Positions 39,664 to 49,386 of a stretch of 64,000 bases of DNA are shown one piece after another. Every line of letters begins with the position of its first letter. The first letter of the stretch is position 1. The DNA comes from Clostridiaceae bacterium OM02-2AC (lineage in GTDB: Bacteria > Bacillota_I > Bacilli_A > Erysipelotrichales > Erysipelotrichaceae), in contig QULU01000001.1 in the NCBI GenBank assembly GCA_003481775.1, positions 124,436-188,435 of the forward strand. The letters are read 5' to 3'. A program made the position numbers and the translations under genes. The notes under the pieces are model-generated. The model searched no databases and had not been told where the DNA came from. It was given only the letters and a program-made list of their open reading frames with translations.

Positions 39664-40433
39664 AACATCAACACCACCAGTATCAGATCAAAACAAATAA
39701 AATTAAAAACAAGAGAATCCACCCGATCCAATACACCGCCATGTCCCGGCAGCAGATCGGAAAAATCCTTAATACCAAAGTTGCGCTTAATAGCGCTGAA
39801 CGCAAGGTCGCCAATCTGTCCGGTCATCGTCAGAATTGCGGAAGCGATCATCATCTGGAGCGGGGTCATCGTATCGATCATAAACCAGGCAAAGGCAAAG
39901 GACAGCAGAGCGCCGAAAAGCCAGCCGCCAATGGAGCCCTCCCATGTCTTTTTCGGTGAAATGCGTACATTCAGCTTATGCTTCCCCAGAAACCGGCCAC
40001 AGAAATACGCAGCGGTATCACACGCATAGGTGGCGATGATAATAAACCACACATACATGCGATTGGTTCCGTAAATATGCAGAAAGCATCGTGCGATTGC
40101 AAAGAAGAACGTCACATAGGCAATACACAGGAAGCCGTCCTTGGCATGAAAGCGATCTGTGAATACCGGTATGGATAAAAAGACAAGTGCTGCGACACCC
40201 AGCAAGGCAACATGCAGCCGTTCATCGCTTAGAACCAGCACAAAGACAGCCGCAATAGCAAGTGCCTTGATTCCCATAGGCCATTTTGCATCCTGCTCCT
40301 TCAGATTCAGCAGCTCAATGCCGCCTGCAATAATAATAAACGCGATCAGCAGATTGATCAGCCATCCGCCGTATACCAATGGCGGGACAACACAGAGGAT
40401 GATCAGCAGCGCTGTAATAATCCTGGTCTTCAT
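39660..40433 (-). CDS. cdsA: Phosphatidate cytidylyltransferase
   Basis: Makes CDP-diacylglycerol for phospholipid synthesis in the membrane. From the ATG at 40433 (GGAGG upstream) it has 257 residues with about seven to eight hydrophobic helices and the C-terminal CDP-alcohol signature SAIKRNFGIKDFSDLLPGHGG with following VLDRVDSL near residue 220. Its start lies one base past the uppS stop and its end overlaps dxr by four bases. Confidence 0.95.
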   Translation of the reverse strand: MKTRIITALLIILCVVPPLVYGGWLINLLIAFIIIAGGIELLNLKEQDAKWPMGIKALAIAAVFVLVLSDERLHVALLGVAALVFLSIPVFTDRFHAKDGFLCIAYVTFFFAIARCFLHIYGTNRMYVWFIIIATYACDTAAYFCGRFLGKHKLNVRISPKKTWEGSIGGWLFGALLSFAFAWFMIDTMTPLQMMIASAILTMTGQIGDLAFSAIKRNFGIKDFSDLLPGHGGVLDRVDSLVFNFICFDLILVVLML

Positions 40434-40434
40434 A

Positions 40435-41139
40435 TTACAGACCTCCAAATCTGCGGTTTCTGTGATTAAATTCATCAATAGCCTTATTCAGTTCCTCCTG
40501 TGAGAAATCCGGCCAGGCCACCGGTGTGAAAATAAGCTCCGCATATGCCAGCTGCCAAAGCAGAAAATTGCTGATGCGCAGCTCTCCGCTTGTGCGTATC
40601 ATCAAATCCAGTTCCGGCATATCCGCTGTCATCATATAGCTGCCAAAGGCATCCTCGTCGATATCCAGGCTCGCCTTCCCCTGTAGTACATCCTGCGCAT
40701 ATGCTTGTGCAGCCAGTGTAATTTCACGGCGGGAACCGTAATTGACAGCCAGACAGAGGATCAGCCCCGTATTCTCCTGCGTCTGCTCTACAGCTGTGGT
40801 AATCACACGGCGTGTCTCTTCCGGAAAGCGTTCGATTTCTCCAAGAAAGGTTACCTTGATATTATTTTTTTTCAGCTCTGCCAGATAGCGGTTAAAAAAA
40901 AGCTTCGGCAGCTTGCACAGATACTCCACCTCATCCTGCGGGCGTTTCCAGTTCTCCGTGGAAAACGCATAGCAGGTCAGCGCCTTAACGCCCAGCGTAT
41001 TGCATGCTATGGCAATTTTTCTTATATTTTCCGCTCCCTGCTTATGACCGGCAGTTCTCGGCAGCCCTCGTTTCTTAGCCCAGCGTCCATTTCCATCCAT
41101 GATGATGGCAATGTGCTGCGGTATGACTCTTGTATCCAT
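40435..41139 (-). CDS. uppS: Undecaprenyl (isoprenyl) diphosphate synthase
   Basis: Cis-prenyltransferase that builds the lipid carrier for cell-wall synthesis. The 234-residue protein carries the catalytic Asp in HIAIIMDGNGRWAKKRG near residue 14, LTCYAFSTENWKRP near 60, and the C-terminal MIRTSGELRISNFLLWQLAYAEL segment (key residues RTSGExRxSNF). AGGAGG precedes the ATG. It is the first gene of the uppS-cdsA-dxr-rseP operon, linking the lipid carrier and isoprenoid precursor supply. Confidence 0.96.
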   Translation of the reverse strand: MDTRVIPQHIAIIMDGNGRWAKKRGLPRTAGHKQGAENIRKIAIACNTLGVKALTCYAFSTENWKRPQDEVEYLCKLPKLFFNRYLAELKKNNIKVTFLGEIERFPEETRRVITTAVEQTQENTGLILCLAVNYGSRREITLAAQAYAQDVLQGKASLDIDEDAFGSYMMTADMPELDLMIRTSGELRISNFLLWQLAYAELIFTPVAWPDFSQEELNKAIDEFNHRNRRFGGL

Positions 41140-41189
41140 AAGGATTCATCCTCCTACAATCATTATCGCATGTTCATCAGAACAGAATT

Positions 41190-41195
41190 ATTATA
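41190..41195 (-). promoter_or_regulatory. -10 box of the uppS operon promoter
   Basis: Perfect TATAAT on the minus strand, about 50 bases before uppS. The -35 region is poor. Confidence 0.45.
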
Positions 41196-41264
41196 CCATA
41201 CTTTCCATGAACTACCATACTTTTACAGCTATACAGCTGAATTTGATTCCCTTTTTTTACATAT

Positions 41265-41302
41265 AGCACAAGAAAAGAGATGCTGCTTGCCAGACATCTC
41301 TT
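41265..41302 (-). terminator. Intrinsic terminator of pyrH-frr
   Basis: AAGAGATG / CATCTCTT stem with a T-rich tail on the minus strand, just past the frr stop. Confidence 0.82.
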
Positions 41303-41310
41303 GTATGCTT

Positions 41311-41853
41311 TTATACCTTCATGATTTCCTTTGCTTTAGTATCCACAGCAGAATCGATGGACTTTCCGATTTTATCCGTCAGCTTCTGGATTTTCTCCTG
41401 CGCATCCTTCTTCAAATCCTCCGTCAGCTCCTTATCCTTTTTCACAGCATCGTTTGCATCACGGCGAATATTACGGATGGCGATTTTTGCTTCCTCTCCC
41501 ATTTTATGAGCGGATTTTGCCAACTCCTTGCGGCGCTCCTCTGTTAACGCAGGAACATTCAGACGAATGACTTCCCCGTCACTTTGCGGAACCAGACCGG
41601 TATCACTTGTCTGAATCGCACGTTCGATATCCTTCAGCGTCCCGCGGTCATACGGCTTGATGACAAGCTGACGTCCCTCGACAACCTTAACGGATGCCAC
41701 CTGATTGATCGGTGTCGGACTTCCATAGTATTCAAACTGCACATGATCAAGCAGGGATGCATGTGCAATGCCGGTACGAATCGTTTTCAGATCCTCCTCC
41801 AGGACAGCTACAGCCTTCTTCATTTTTTCTTCAGCATGATTTAAGATTTCCAT
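41311..41853 (-). CDS. frr: Ribosome recycling factor
   Basis: Splits post-termination ribosomes together with EF-G. The 180-residue protein shows the expected segments: VLEEDLKTIRTGIAHASLLD near residue 18, YYGSPTPINQVASVKV near 42, VIRLNVPALTEERRKELAK near 96 (key residues PALTEERRKEL), and the closing helix KKDAQEKIQKLTDKIGKSID. It follows pyrH by four bases, the usual order tsf-pyrH-frr. AGGAAAGGAAG precedes the start. Confidence 0.96.
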   Translation of the reverse strand: MEILNHAEEKMKKAVAVLEEDLKTIRTGIAHASLLDHVQFEYYGSPTPINQVASVKVVEGRQLVIKPYDRGTLKDIERAIQTSDTGLVPQSDGEVIRLNVPALTEERRKELAKSAHKMGEEAKIAIRNIRRDANDAVKKDKELTEDLKKDAQEKIQKLTDKIGKSIDSAVDTKAKEIMKV

Positions 41854-41857
41854 AGTA

Positions 41858-42571
41858 TTACTTCCTTTCCTTTGTGATAACGGTTCCCGTAATATCCCCC
41901 TGTACAGCCTTCAGGATATTTCCGTGCTCATTCATATTGAACACGACCAGATCAATGTCATTGTCCATGCACATGCTGGTAGCTGTCGTATCCATAACAG
42001 CCAGTCCTTCCTGAATCAGGTCCATATACGTGAGTGTGTCATATTTTACAGCATCCGGATTGGTTTTCGGATCCGCATTGTAAACGCCGTCCACACCATT
42101 TTTCGCCATCAGAATCACATCGGCTCCGATTTCGCTCGCACGAAGAGCTGCTGTGGTATCCGTTGAGAAATAAGGATTTCCTGTTCCGGCACCGAAGATT
42201 ACAACACGGCTTTTTTCCAGATGACGGTTTGCACGACGCACGATGAACGGTTCAGCCACCTTCTGCATTTCAATCGCTGTCTGTACACGGGTAGGAACAC
42301 CTTCCTGTTCCAGCGCACTCTGTACTGCCAGCGCATTGATTACGGTTGCCAGCATTCCCATATAGTCCGCCTGCACTCGCTCGATTCCCATCGTCTCCGC
42401 CATCTTGCCGCGAATGAAGTTTCCTCCGCCGACAACGATAGCCAGATCGACACCAAGCTCATGCACCTGTTTCAGTTCCTTTGCCAGTGAAGCAAGAATT
42501 TTGGGATCAAAGGAATTCCCTGGAGAGGACAATGCTTCTCCGCTTAATTTCAGCAATACTCGTTTGTACAT
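41858..42571 (-). CDS. pyrH: Uridylate kinase
   Basis: Phosphorylates UMP to UDP. From the ATG at 42571 (AAAGGTGG upstream; open frame extends to 42592) it has 237 residues, beginning [14 protein letters not shown]. Conserved parts are [14 protein letters not shown] near 47, [21 protein letters not shown] near 125 (key residues [12 protein letters not shown]), and [14 protein letters not shown] [14 protein letters not shown] near 165. Order with tsf and frr is conserved in bacteria. Confidence 0.96.
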   Translation of the reverse strand: MYKRVLLKLSGEALSSPGNSFDPKILASLAKELKQVHELGVDLAIVVGGGNFIRGKMAETMGIERVQADYMGMLATVINALAVQSALEQEGVPTRVQTAIEMQKVAEPFIVRRANRHLEKSRVVIFGAGTGNPYFSTDTTAALRASEIGADVILMAKNGVDGVYNADPKTNPDAVKYDTLTYMDLIQEGLAVMDTTATSMCMDNDIDLVVFNMNEHGNILKAVQGDITGTVITKERK

Positions 42572-42627
42572 AATTACGTCCACCTTTATCATTTTTTATG
42601 TATGGATTATGAAATCCTTTCGTTCTT

Positions 42628-42633
42628 ATTATA
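42628..42633 (-). promoter_or_regulatory. -10 box of a pyrH-frr promoter
   Basis: Perfect TATAAT about 57 bases before pyrH, just after a terminator hairpin; the best -35 (TTCCTT) is weak. Confidence 0.4.
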
Positions 42634-42649
42634 AAGAAAAAGCTATCAA

Positions 42650-42691
42650 AAAGGAAGAGGATTCTGTTGTTTTTTCCATTTTCCTCTTCCT
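42650..42691 (-). terminator. Second terminator or attenuator between tsf and pyrH
   Basis: AGGAAGAGG / CCTCTTCCT, a 9-bp perfect stem with a 22-base loop and TTTTT on the minus strand. A separate hairpin CCCTGTG / CACAGGG lies at 42769-42786. With the tsf terminator this makes three hairpins in 170 bases, enough to uncouple pyrH-frr from rpsB-tsf. Confidence 0.7.
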
Positions 42692-42799
42692 GCGCACCGG
42701 ATGCTGAACCAAGCAGCAGGAGGAATCAAAAGACTACTGCTTCCCCTGCATTCCCGCTTGCTCTTCTCCCCTGTGCTCACACAGGGTACGGTGCCTTAA

Positions 42800-42822
42800 A
42801 AAAAGGACACAAAGAGTGTCCT
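42800..42822 (-). terminator. Intrinsic terminator of rpsB-tsf
   Basis: AGGACAC-TCTTT-GTGTCCT followed by seven T residues; the 5' arm starts in the tsf stop codon. Confidence 0.9.
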
Positions 42823-43708
42823 ATTTACCAAATGCCTGGCTCATTACTTCCTCAGCAAAGTTATCCTCACGTTTCTCGATACCTTCACCTACAGCGTAAC
42901 GAATAAAGCTTGCGACAGTGGAAGCATGCTCCTTCAGGTACTGTCCAACCTTCTGGTCAGGATTCAGGAAAAACTCCTGCTCTACCAGACAAGCATCCTT
43001 CAGATTCTTGGAAACCTTTCCTTCGATGATACCGGCAAGAACCTTTTCCGGTTTGCTAGCCAGCTTCTCATCGTTTTTAACGATTTCAGTCTGTACCTTA
43101 CGCTCGTGTTCAACAACCTCAACCGGCATGTCATCACGTGTTACGTACTGTGGGTTCATACTTGCAATCTGCATTGCCATATCCTTAGCGACTTTTTCAT
43201 CCGCACCCTTTAATACAGCCAGTGCAGAAATCTTTCCGCCCATGTGCATATAGGAAGCGAAAACTTCATCGTCTGCCTTTTCAACTACAGCCATACGACG
43301 CAGAGAGATTTTTTCTCCGATGGTAGCTGTTGCAGTCGTTACCAGATCTGCAATGGTTTCACCGTTCACCGTGCAAGCCAGTGCAGCATCCAGATCCGCA
43401 GGCTTGTTGGCAATCAGCGCGTTTTTGATAGTTTCCAGCAGCTCCAGGAACTGCTCGTTCTTTGCAACAAAGTCTGTTTCGGAGTTTACCTCAAAGATAA
43501 CTCCGGTGTTGCCTTCCACACCGACACGTGTCAAGCCTTCTGCAGCGATACGGTCATTTTTCTTTGCAGCCTTTGCGATACCTTTTTCACGCAGCCAGTC
43601 GATAGACTTTGCGATGTCGCCATCACACTCCGTCAGAGCCTTTTTGCAGTCCATCATTCCTGCGCCTGTTTTTTCACGTAATTCTTTTACTAATGCAGCA
43701 GTGATCAT
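42821..43708 (-). CDS. tsf: Elongation factor Ts
   Basis: Nucleotide exchange factor for EF-Tu. The 295-residue protein begins MITAALVKELREKTGAGMMD, the diagnostic start, with TECDGDIAKSIDWLREKGIAKAAKK following (key residues WLREKGIAKA), and has NSETDFVAKNEQFLEL near 74 and DMAMQIASMNPQYVTRD near 181. It follows rpsB closely and ends inside its terminator. Confidence 0.97.
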   Translation of the reverse strand: MITAALVKELREKTGAGMMDCKKALTECDGDIAKSIDWLREKGIAKAAKKNDRIAAEGLTRVGVEGNTGVIFEVNSETDFVAKNEQFLELLETIKNALIANKPADLDAALACTVNGETIADLVTTATATIGEKISLRRMAVVEKADDEVFASYMHMGGKISALAVLKGADEKVAKDMAMQIASMNPQYVTRDDMPVEVVEHERKVQTEIVKNDEKLASKPEKVLAGIIEGKVSKNLKDACLVEQEFFLNPDQKVGQYLKEHASTVASFIRYAVGEGIEKREDNFAEEVMSQAFGK

Positions 43709-43744
43709 GATCTTTCCTCCATTTATATACTTATGTTTATCTGC

Positions 43745-44695
43745 TTATTCAGCAGGCTTTGCTTCAGTGCTTTTTGCAGCATCGTTGTTTGCCGGTCTGC
43801 TGTCAGCTGCCGGTCTGACATTTTCACGTCTCTGGTAAGGAGCCTTTGCGTTACGTCCGCGGTTACGGTCATAAGGACGACGGTTACGACGTTCTTCATT
43901 TCTCTGACGACGACGTCTTTCGTTCTCTGCAATCTGCTCTTCCACGTTGATGATAACATCCTTCATCGTTACATCGTTTTCGTTCTCATCGATGTTGTGA
44001 GCAACGCTTAACAGACCACCCTTAGCCTCAACAATAGCGTCAGCCATCAGTGTTGTAATCAGTTTTACGGAACGGATTGCATCATCGTTGGAAGCGATTG
44101 GGTAATCGACTGTTTCCGGGTCACAGTTTGTATCTACCATAGCAAATACAGGGATTCCCAGCTTTTTAGCCTCTGCAACTGCATTGTGTTCTTCCTTTGG
44201 ATCAATAACGAAGATTGCGTTTGGCAGCTTCTTCATTTCCTTGATTCCGCCCAGGAAGTTTTCCAGACGAGCCTTCTGCTTCTTAACCTGTGCGATTTCT
44301 TTCTTAGGGTACAGGTCCAGTGTTCCGTTTGCTTCCATCTCTTCGATTTCAACAAGACGTTTTACACGTTTCTGAATCGTACGGTAGTTTGTTAACAGAC
44401 CACCCAGCCATCTCTGATTTACAAAGAAGCTTCCGGAACGAAGTGCTTCCTCAACAACCACAGCCTGTGCCTGTTTCTTCGTACCTACGAACAGTACCTT
44501 TCCGCCTTTTTCAGCGATATCTTTCATTGCCGCATATGCAGTGTCCAGCTGTTCCAGAGTTTTCTCCAGATTGATGATGTAAACACCGTTTCTGCTTGCA
44601 TAGATGTTTGGTTTCATTTTTGGGTTCCATCTGCGTGTCTGATGACCGAAATGTACACCAGATTCCAATAATTTTCTCATTGTTACTACTGACAT
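43745..44695 (-). CDS. rpsB: 30S ribosomal protein S2 with long basic C-terminal tail
   Basis: Small-subunit protein S2. The N-terminal 240 residues are standard: [53 protein letters not shown] and [20 protein letters not shown] (the last three near residues 40, 95 and 195). The total of 316 residues is longer than usual (about 235-260): the final 60 are a low-complexity tail of Arg, Asn and Pro followed by Ala/Glu ([20 protein letters not shown], then KSTEAKPAE). The tail is probably disordered and may touch rRNA. GTGAGGA precedes the ATG. Confidence 0.96.
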   Translation of the reverse strand: MSVVTMRKLLESGVHFGHQTRRWNPKMKPNIYASRNGVYIINLEKTLEQLDTAYAAMKDIAEKGGKVLFVGTKKQAQAVVVEEALRSGSFFVNQRWLGGLLTNYRTIQKRVKRLVEIEEMEANGTLDLYPKKEIAQVKKQKARLENFLGGIKEMKKLPNAIFVIDPKEEHNAVAEAKKLGIPVFAMVDTNCDPETVDYPIASNDDAIRSVKLITTLMADAIVEAKGGLLSVAHNIDENENDVTMKDVIINVEEQIAENERRRRQRNEERRNRRPYDRNRGRNAKAPYQRRENVRPAADSRPANNDAAKSTEAKPAE

Positions 44696-44699
44696 GATA

Positions 44700-44830
44700 T
44701 ATCCTCACTTTCCGTTACGCCTCCATCACTTCCACGCGGCAGCAACTTGTCACCGGCGCATACACTGCGTCTCAAAGCACGGGCTGCCGAATCCATGATG
44801 TGTGTAGTGTGCGTATTCGCACCGTTGTTT
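44700..44830 (-). promoter_or_regulatory. Leader of rpsB-tsf, possible S2 autoregulatory RNA
   Basis: About 130 bases of untranslated leader between the promoter and rpsB with several GC-rich segments (for example GGCAGCCCGTGC and GCTGCCGC, able to pair). S2 leaders control this operon in other bacteria. I cannot match a specific Rfam structure by eye. Confidence 0.5.
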
Positions 44831-44858
44831 ATTATATCACATTCATTGTTCTTTTCAA
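44831..44858 (-). promoter_or_regulatory. Sigma-A promoter of rpsB-tsf
   Basis: TTGAAA and perfect TATAAT with a 16-base spacer, overlapping the space just before the xerC stop. Confidence 0.75.
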
Positions 44859-44866
44859 TAGTTTTT

Positions 44867-45775
44867 TTACTTTTCTTGTGCCCGCGGATGTGCCTGCGTG
44901 TATGCCCTCTTTAAGCGATCCTGCGTCACATGCACATATACCTGCGTTGTCGAAAGCGATGCATGTCCCAGCAGCTCCTGCACCACACGCAAATCGGCAC
45001 CGTTATCCAGCAGATGAGTCGCAAAGGAATGGCGGAACATATGCGGGTGCACATGTACCGATAACGCGCAGGCGTCCGCGGCCAGCTGCATGCGGTACTG
45101 GATGCCCCGTGTGGTCAGTCCATTTCCCCGCTGATTGATGAAGACGACAGCGTGCTCTTCCTTCATCCATTGCGGACGCACCTCCTGTAGATAGCGCTTT
45201 AGCAGTTCTCCTGCCAGCGCATAGAAAGGGACAATGCGCTGCTTACTTCCCTTACCGAGAACGGTTATAATGCGATCGTGCAAATCGACGTCGCACAGCC
45301 GAAGGGCTGCCGCCTCACTCACACGCAGTCCACAGGCATACATCAGCTCAAACATCGCACGATCCCGCAATCCATCCGGAGTTTCCAGATCAAAGCTGCT
45401 CAAAAAGGTATCCATTTCATCATAAAACAGAAATTCCGGTATCCGTTTGGCGCGTTTCGGTGTCTTGAAATAGAGAAACGGATTTTGTGCGATTCCCACA
45501 TATTCATTCAGATAGCGGTAAAAGGAACGAAGAGAGGAGAGCTTGCGGGCAATCGTGGAATTCTTCATTTCTCCGTTGACACCGGGCTTCTCACGTAAGG
45601 CGGCGATGTAATTCATCACGATGATGCGATCCGCATCCTGCAGCTCCGCAATTCCCTCCGCCTGCAAAAAAGAGATAAACTCGCGTATATCTCTTTGATA
45701 AGCGGAGCGTGTATGCACACTGCCGCTGTTGAGGGAATCCATGTATTGCAGAAACCGCGCAAGCAGCTCCTCCAT
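44867..45775 (-). CDS. xerC: Tyrosine recombinase XerC
   Basis: Site-specific recombinase for chromosome dimer resolution. The 302-residue protein has an N-terminal SAM-like DNA-binding domain (about 1-90) and a catalytic domain with the Arg in LMYACGLRVSEAAAL near 148, Lys in LGKGSKQRIVPF near 172, HMFRHSFATHLLDNGADLR near 243 (His and Arg), the second His in LGHASLSTTQVYVHV, and the Tyr of that segment. It overlaps trmFO by one base. In many Firmicutes topA-trmFO-xerC is followed by hslV-hslU-codY; here rpsB comes next instead. Confidence 0.93.
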   Translation of the reverse strand: MEELLARFLQYMDSLNSGSVHTRSAYQRDIREFISFLQAEGIAELQDADRIIVMNYIAALREKPGVNGEMKNSTIARKLSSLRSFYRYLNEYVGIAQNPFLYFKTPKRAKRIPEFLFYDEMDTFLSSFDLETPDGLRDRAMFELMYACGLRVSEAAALRLCDVDLHDRIITVLGKGSKQRIVPFYALAGELLKRYLQEVRPQWMKEEHAVVFINQRGNGLTTRGIQYRMQLAADACALSVHVHPHMFRHSFATHLLDNGADLRVVQELLGHASLSTTQVYVHVTQDRLKRAYTQAHPRAQEK

Positions 45776-47073
45776 CAGTCAAACTCCTTTTTGTATGTAT
45801 CGATTACGGATAGCGCCTGCTTGGCAAACGCCTCCTTGCGCTCCTTCTTCTTCACCTTTTCCAATAGTCGCATAATTCCGAAGTTGGCATTCATCGGCTG
45901 AAAATAGCGCTCGCTGGCATGAGTGATGTAATGTGCCATAGACCCGATCACACAGGTATCCGGCAGCTCTACAACCGCCTTCTCACGCATGAGGTTGGCC
46001 ATATTCATCCCAGCCAGAAGTCCGCTTGCCGCACTTTCGACATAGCCCTCTACGCCGCACAGCTGACCGGCGAAGAACAGATCATCCCGCTGGACATGCT
46101 GATAGGTGGGGCGCAGAACCTTCGGTGCACACAGATAGGAATTGCGGTGCATGACACCATAGCGCACAATGGAAACATTTTGTAAGCCGGGTATCATGGA
46201 CAGCAGGCGCTTTTGCTCTCCCCATTTCAAATGCGTCTGAAAGCCGACGATGTTATACAGGCTTGCCACGGCATTATCCTGACGCAGCTGTACAACGGCA
46301 TAGGGTGTTGTCCCATCCGGACGCTCCAGGCCAACCGGCTTCATCGGACCAAACAGCAGTGTCTGCCGGCCACGGCGTGCCATTTCCTCAAACGGCATAC
46401 AGCCTTCAAAGTAGGTTTCATCCTCAAACTCGTGCAGCTGTGCGGTTTCCGCATGAATCAGCTCCTCATAAAAGGCATCAAACTCCTCCTTATTCATCGC
46501 GCAGTTGATATAGGCAGCCTTTCCCTTGTCATAACGGGATTTGATATACGCCTTGGAAAAGTCAATGCTGTCCTTTTCTATGATCGGAGCTGCTGCATCA
46601 TAGAAATGGAAATACTCTGCATGGGTATATTCCTGTATGGCTTTGCTTAAGGCATCGCTTGTCAGCGGCCCGCTGGCAATGATGCAGGGACCATCGGGGA
46701 TCTGTGTTACCTCTTCCTGAACAACCTCAATCAGCGGATGCTGTTTCAGCTGTTCTGTAATACGCCGCGAAAACGCCTGACGATCCACCGCCAGCGCACT
46801 GCCGGCCGGAACTCGTGTGGCATCCGCACTCTCCATGATGATGGAATCCAGATGCCGCATTTCCTCTTTCAAAATCCCAACTGCATTGTTCAGGGAATCC
46901 GAACGGAGGGAATTGGAGCACACAAGCTCCGCAAAGTTCTCACTGTGATGTGCCGGTGAGGATGTTTTCGGCCGCATTTCCACAAGCCGTACCGGAATAT
47001 TACGCTTTACCAGCTGCCACGCCGCCTCACAGCCTGCCAGACCGGCTCCGACAACGGTTACCTTTTCCATCAT
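45775..47073 (-). CDS. trmFO: tRNA (uracil-5)-methyltransferase TrmFO (folate-dependent)
   Basis: FAD- and folate-dependent enzyme that makes T54 in the T-loop of tRNA. The 432-residue protein starts with the FAD-binding motif [16 protein letters not shown], has [20 protein letters not shown] near 34 and [20 protein letters not shown] near 220 with the catalytic-region Cys, and [19 protein letters not shown] near 248. It overlaps topA by an ATGA junction and xerC by one base. The topA-trmFO-xerC order is standard in Firmicutes. Confidence 0.96.
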   Translation of the reverse strand: MMEKVTVVGAGLAGCEAAWQLVKRNIPVRLVEMRPKTSSPAHHSENFAELVCSNSLRSDSLNNAVGILKEEMRHLDSIIMESADATRVPAGSALAVDRQAFSRRITEQLKQHPLIEVVQEEVTQIPDGPCIIASGPLTSDALSKAIQEYTHAEYFHFYDAAAPIIEKDSIDFSKAYIKSRYDKGKAAYINCAMNKEEFDAFYEELIHAETAQLHEFEDETYFEGCMPFEEMARRGRQTLLFGPMKPVGLERPDGTTPYAVVQLRQDNAVASLYNIVGFQTHLKWGEQKRLLSMIPGLQNVSIVRYGVMHRNSYLCAPKVLRPTYQHVQRDDLFFAGQLCGVEGYVESAASGLLAGMNMANLMREKAVVELPDTCVIGSMAHYITHASERYFQPMNANFGIMRLLEKVKKKERKEAFAKQALSVIDTYKKEFD

Positions 47074-49316
47074 GATTCGCTGCCTTCCTCTTCTGTGCTT
47101 GCAGCTTTCTTAACGGCTTTCTTCACTGCCTTTTTCACGACCTTTTTGGTCGTTTTCTTGGCAGCCGCTTTCTTTTTCGGTGCTGCCCCATCCTGAGCAT
47201 CACGCTTTTCCTTCTTCGGCTCCTTTTTGATGTAGCGGCATTTTGGATAATTGCTGCAGCCGACAAAGGTCGTGCCGAAACGGGATTTTCTTCTTACCAG
47301 TTCATGACCGCAGTCCGGACACATTTCTCCGGTAGGCTCCGGTTCTTCCTTCGTCTTGTTGCTCTTGATGTATTTACAATCCGGGTAATTGCTGCAGGCC
47401 AGAAAGGAGCCATAGCGGCCTTTTTTCGTCACCATCTTGCTTCCGCATTTCGGGCAGACCTCTTCTACGGCATTCTCATCCTCATCCTCTCCCTTGGTGT
47501 AGCGGCATTCCGGAAAGTTGATACAGGAGATGAATTTACCGAAACGCCCGATGCGATACACCAGATCGTTTCCGCAGTCCGGACATTTTTCTCCGGTGCG
47601 CTCCAGCTCCTTCTTTTCCATATTCTCATATGCATTCTGCAGCAGCGGCTCGAATTCGTTGTAGAAGGTGCGAACCTCCTCGATATTGTTTCGCTCCCCT
47701 GCCGCAATCTCATCCAGGTGATGCTCCATATTCGCCGTATAGGATACGTTGATAATTCCACTGAAGAATTCCTGCAGCTTGGTATCGGTCAGCTCCCCCT
47801 GTTCACTCGGGATGAAAACCTTCGTCTTGCTTCCCTCACTCGGGCGCTCCAAAGAGACATAGCCACGCGCCTGCAGTGTATCAATGATGATTGCATAGGT
47901 GGACGGACGTCCGATTCCCTTTTCCTCCAGATCCTTAATCAGGCGGGCTTCACTGTAGCGAAGCGGCGGTTCTGTAAAGTGCTGTTTTCCTTCCAGCTCA
48001 ACATCCTTCAGGATTTCCTGTTCTTCCATGACCGGCAGCATTTCATCCTTCACGGTTTCATAGTCGCTGTAGATTTTCAGATAACCGTCAAAGGTCAGAA
48101 TGGAGCCGTTTGCACTGAATTCACAGCCATCGGATACAATTTGTACATTGACGACATTGCTCTTGCTTGGCGCCATCAGGGATGCCAGCGTTCTGGCATA
48201 GATCAGCTTATACAGCTTATATTGATCATTTGTCAGATATTCCTTGACGCTTGCCGGTGTATTCAAAATACTCGTCGGACGGATAGCCTCATGCGCATCC
48301 TGTGCATTTTCACTGTTTTTCTGACGGGCACGTCCCTTATAGTCCTTCCCATAGGTTTCTTCTATATAGCTTTCCGCATCCTTGACAAATTGATCACTCA
48401 GTCGTGTGGAATCGGTACGCATATAGGAAATCAGACCCTCGCTGACTCCTCCCGCAAGTGGAAGCCCCTCATACAGCTTCTGTGCAATCTGCATGGTTTT
48501 CTTCGCTCCAAAGCCCAGCTTGGTGCTTGCCTCCTGCTGCAGGGTGGAGGTGATAAACGGCATTCTCGCTTCTTTCCTGCGAACCTTCTTTTCAATGCTG
48601 CTGACGATAAAATCATGACAGCAGCGCTCGATCACGGCATTTACCTCTTCCTGCGTCTTCAGGTCAGCCTTCTTGCCGTCAATCTTGTTCAAGGATGCAC
48701 GAAACGTCTTTCCATCCTTTTCAATATTAGCAGCCAGTGTCCAGTATTCCTCACTCTTAAACGCACGGATTTCATTCTCTCGCTCGACGATCAGACGTAG
48801 TGCCACAGATTGTACACGGCCTGCGGATTTGCTTTTTATTTTACTCTGCAGCAGCTTGGACAGCTTAAAGCCGATGATTCGATCCAGCATACGGCGTGCC
48901 TCCTGAGATTTCACAAGGTCCTGATCAATCGTTCGCGGATGCTCAAACGCCTCCACCACTGCATGCTTTGTGATTTCGTTGAAGATGATTCGGTTTTCTT
49001 CCTCCATGTTCAGCTCCAGCACATTTGCCAGATGCCAGGCAATCGCCTCACCCTCACGGTCGGGGTCACTTGCCAGATATACATGATCGCTTTTTTTCGC
49101 GAGGTCCTTCAGCTCCTTAACGACTGCTCGTTTGTCACTGCTGACCTTGTAGGTCGGCTCGAAATCATTCTCAACATCGATTCCCAGACCGCCCTTGCCG
49201 CTTGTCGCAAGATCACGTATATGTCCTTTGGATGAAACAACATGATAGTCGCCACCCAGGTATTTTTCTATGGTTTTGGATTTGGAAGGGGATTCCACAA
49301 TAACCAGATTTTTCAT
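47070..49316 (-). CDS. topA: DNA topoisomerase I
   Basis: Relaxes negative supercoils. From the ATG at 49316 (AGGAGG upstream; open frame runs on to 49421) it has 748 residues. The Toprim domain starts [20 protein letters not shown]; the catalytic Tyr is in [13 protein letters not shown] near residue 295. Three C4 zinc fingers follow: [18 protein letters not shown] near 571, [18 protein letters not shown] near 617 and [18 protein letters not shown] near 660. The end is a Lys/Ala-rich tail (about 695-748, blocks such as [13 protein letters not shown]), likely nonspecific DNA binding. It overlaps trmFO. Confidence 0.97.
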   Translation of the reverse strand: MKNLVIVESPSKSKTIEKYLGGDYHVVSSKGHIRDLATSGKGGLGIDVENDFEPTYKVSSDKRAVVKELKDLAKKSDHVYLASDPDREGEAIAWHLANVLELNMEEENRIIFNEITKHAVVEAFEHPRTIDQDLVKSQEARRMLDRIIGFKLSKLLQSKIKSKSAGRVQSVALRLIVERENEIRAFKSEEYWTLAANIEKDGKTFRASLNKIDGKKADLKTQEEVNAVIERCCHDFIVSSIEKKVRRKEARMPFITSTLQQEASTKLGFGAKKTMQIAQKLYEGLPLAGGVSEGLISYMRTDSTRLSDQFVKDAESYIEETYGKDYKGRARQKNSENAQDAHEAIRPTSILNTPASVKEYLTNDQYKLYKLIYARTLASLMAPSKSNVVNVQIVSDGCEFSANGSILTFDGYLKIYSDYETVKDEMLPVMEEQEILKDVELEGKQHFTEPPLRYSEARLIKDLEEKGIGRPSTYAIIIDTLQARGYVSLERPSEGSKTKVFIPSEQGELTDTKLQEFFSGIINVSYTANMEHHLDEIAAGERNNIEEVRTFYNEFEPLLQNAYENMEKKELERTGEKCPDCGNDLVYRIGRFGKFISCINFPECRYTKGEDEDENAVEEVCPKCGSKMVTKKGRYGSFLACSNYPDCKYIKSNKTKEEPEPTGEMCPDCGHELVRRKSRFGTTFVGCSNYPKCRYIKKEPKKEKRDAQDGAAPKKKAAAKKTTKKVVKKAVKKAVKKAASTEEEGSES

Positions 49317-49386
49317 GTTATGCCTCCTAGCAATTAAATATACGTCTCCTATTATTCGCACAATTTCCTGTTTTGTCAAACATTTT

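Noticed and set aside
47304-48800. Plus-strand open frame of 498 codons opposite topA
   Set aside because: Antisense shadow of topA; length is due to the codon bias of the real gene. No family features.
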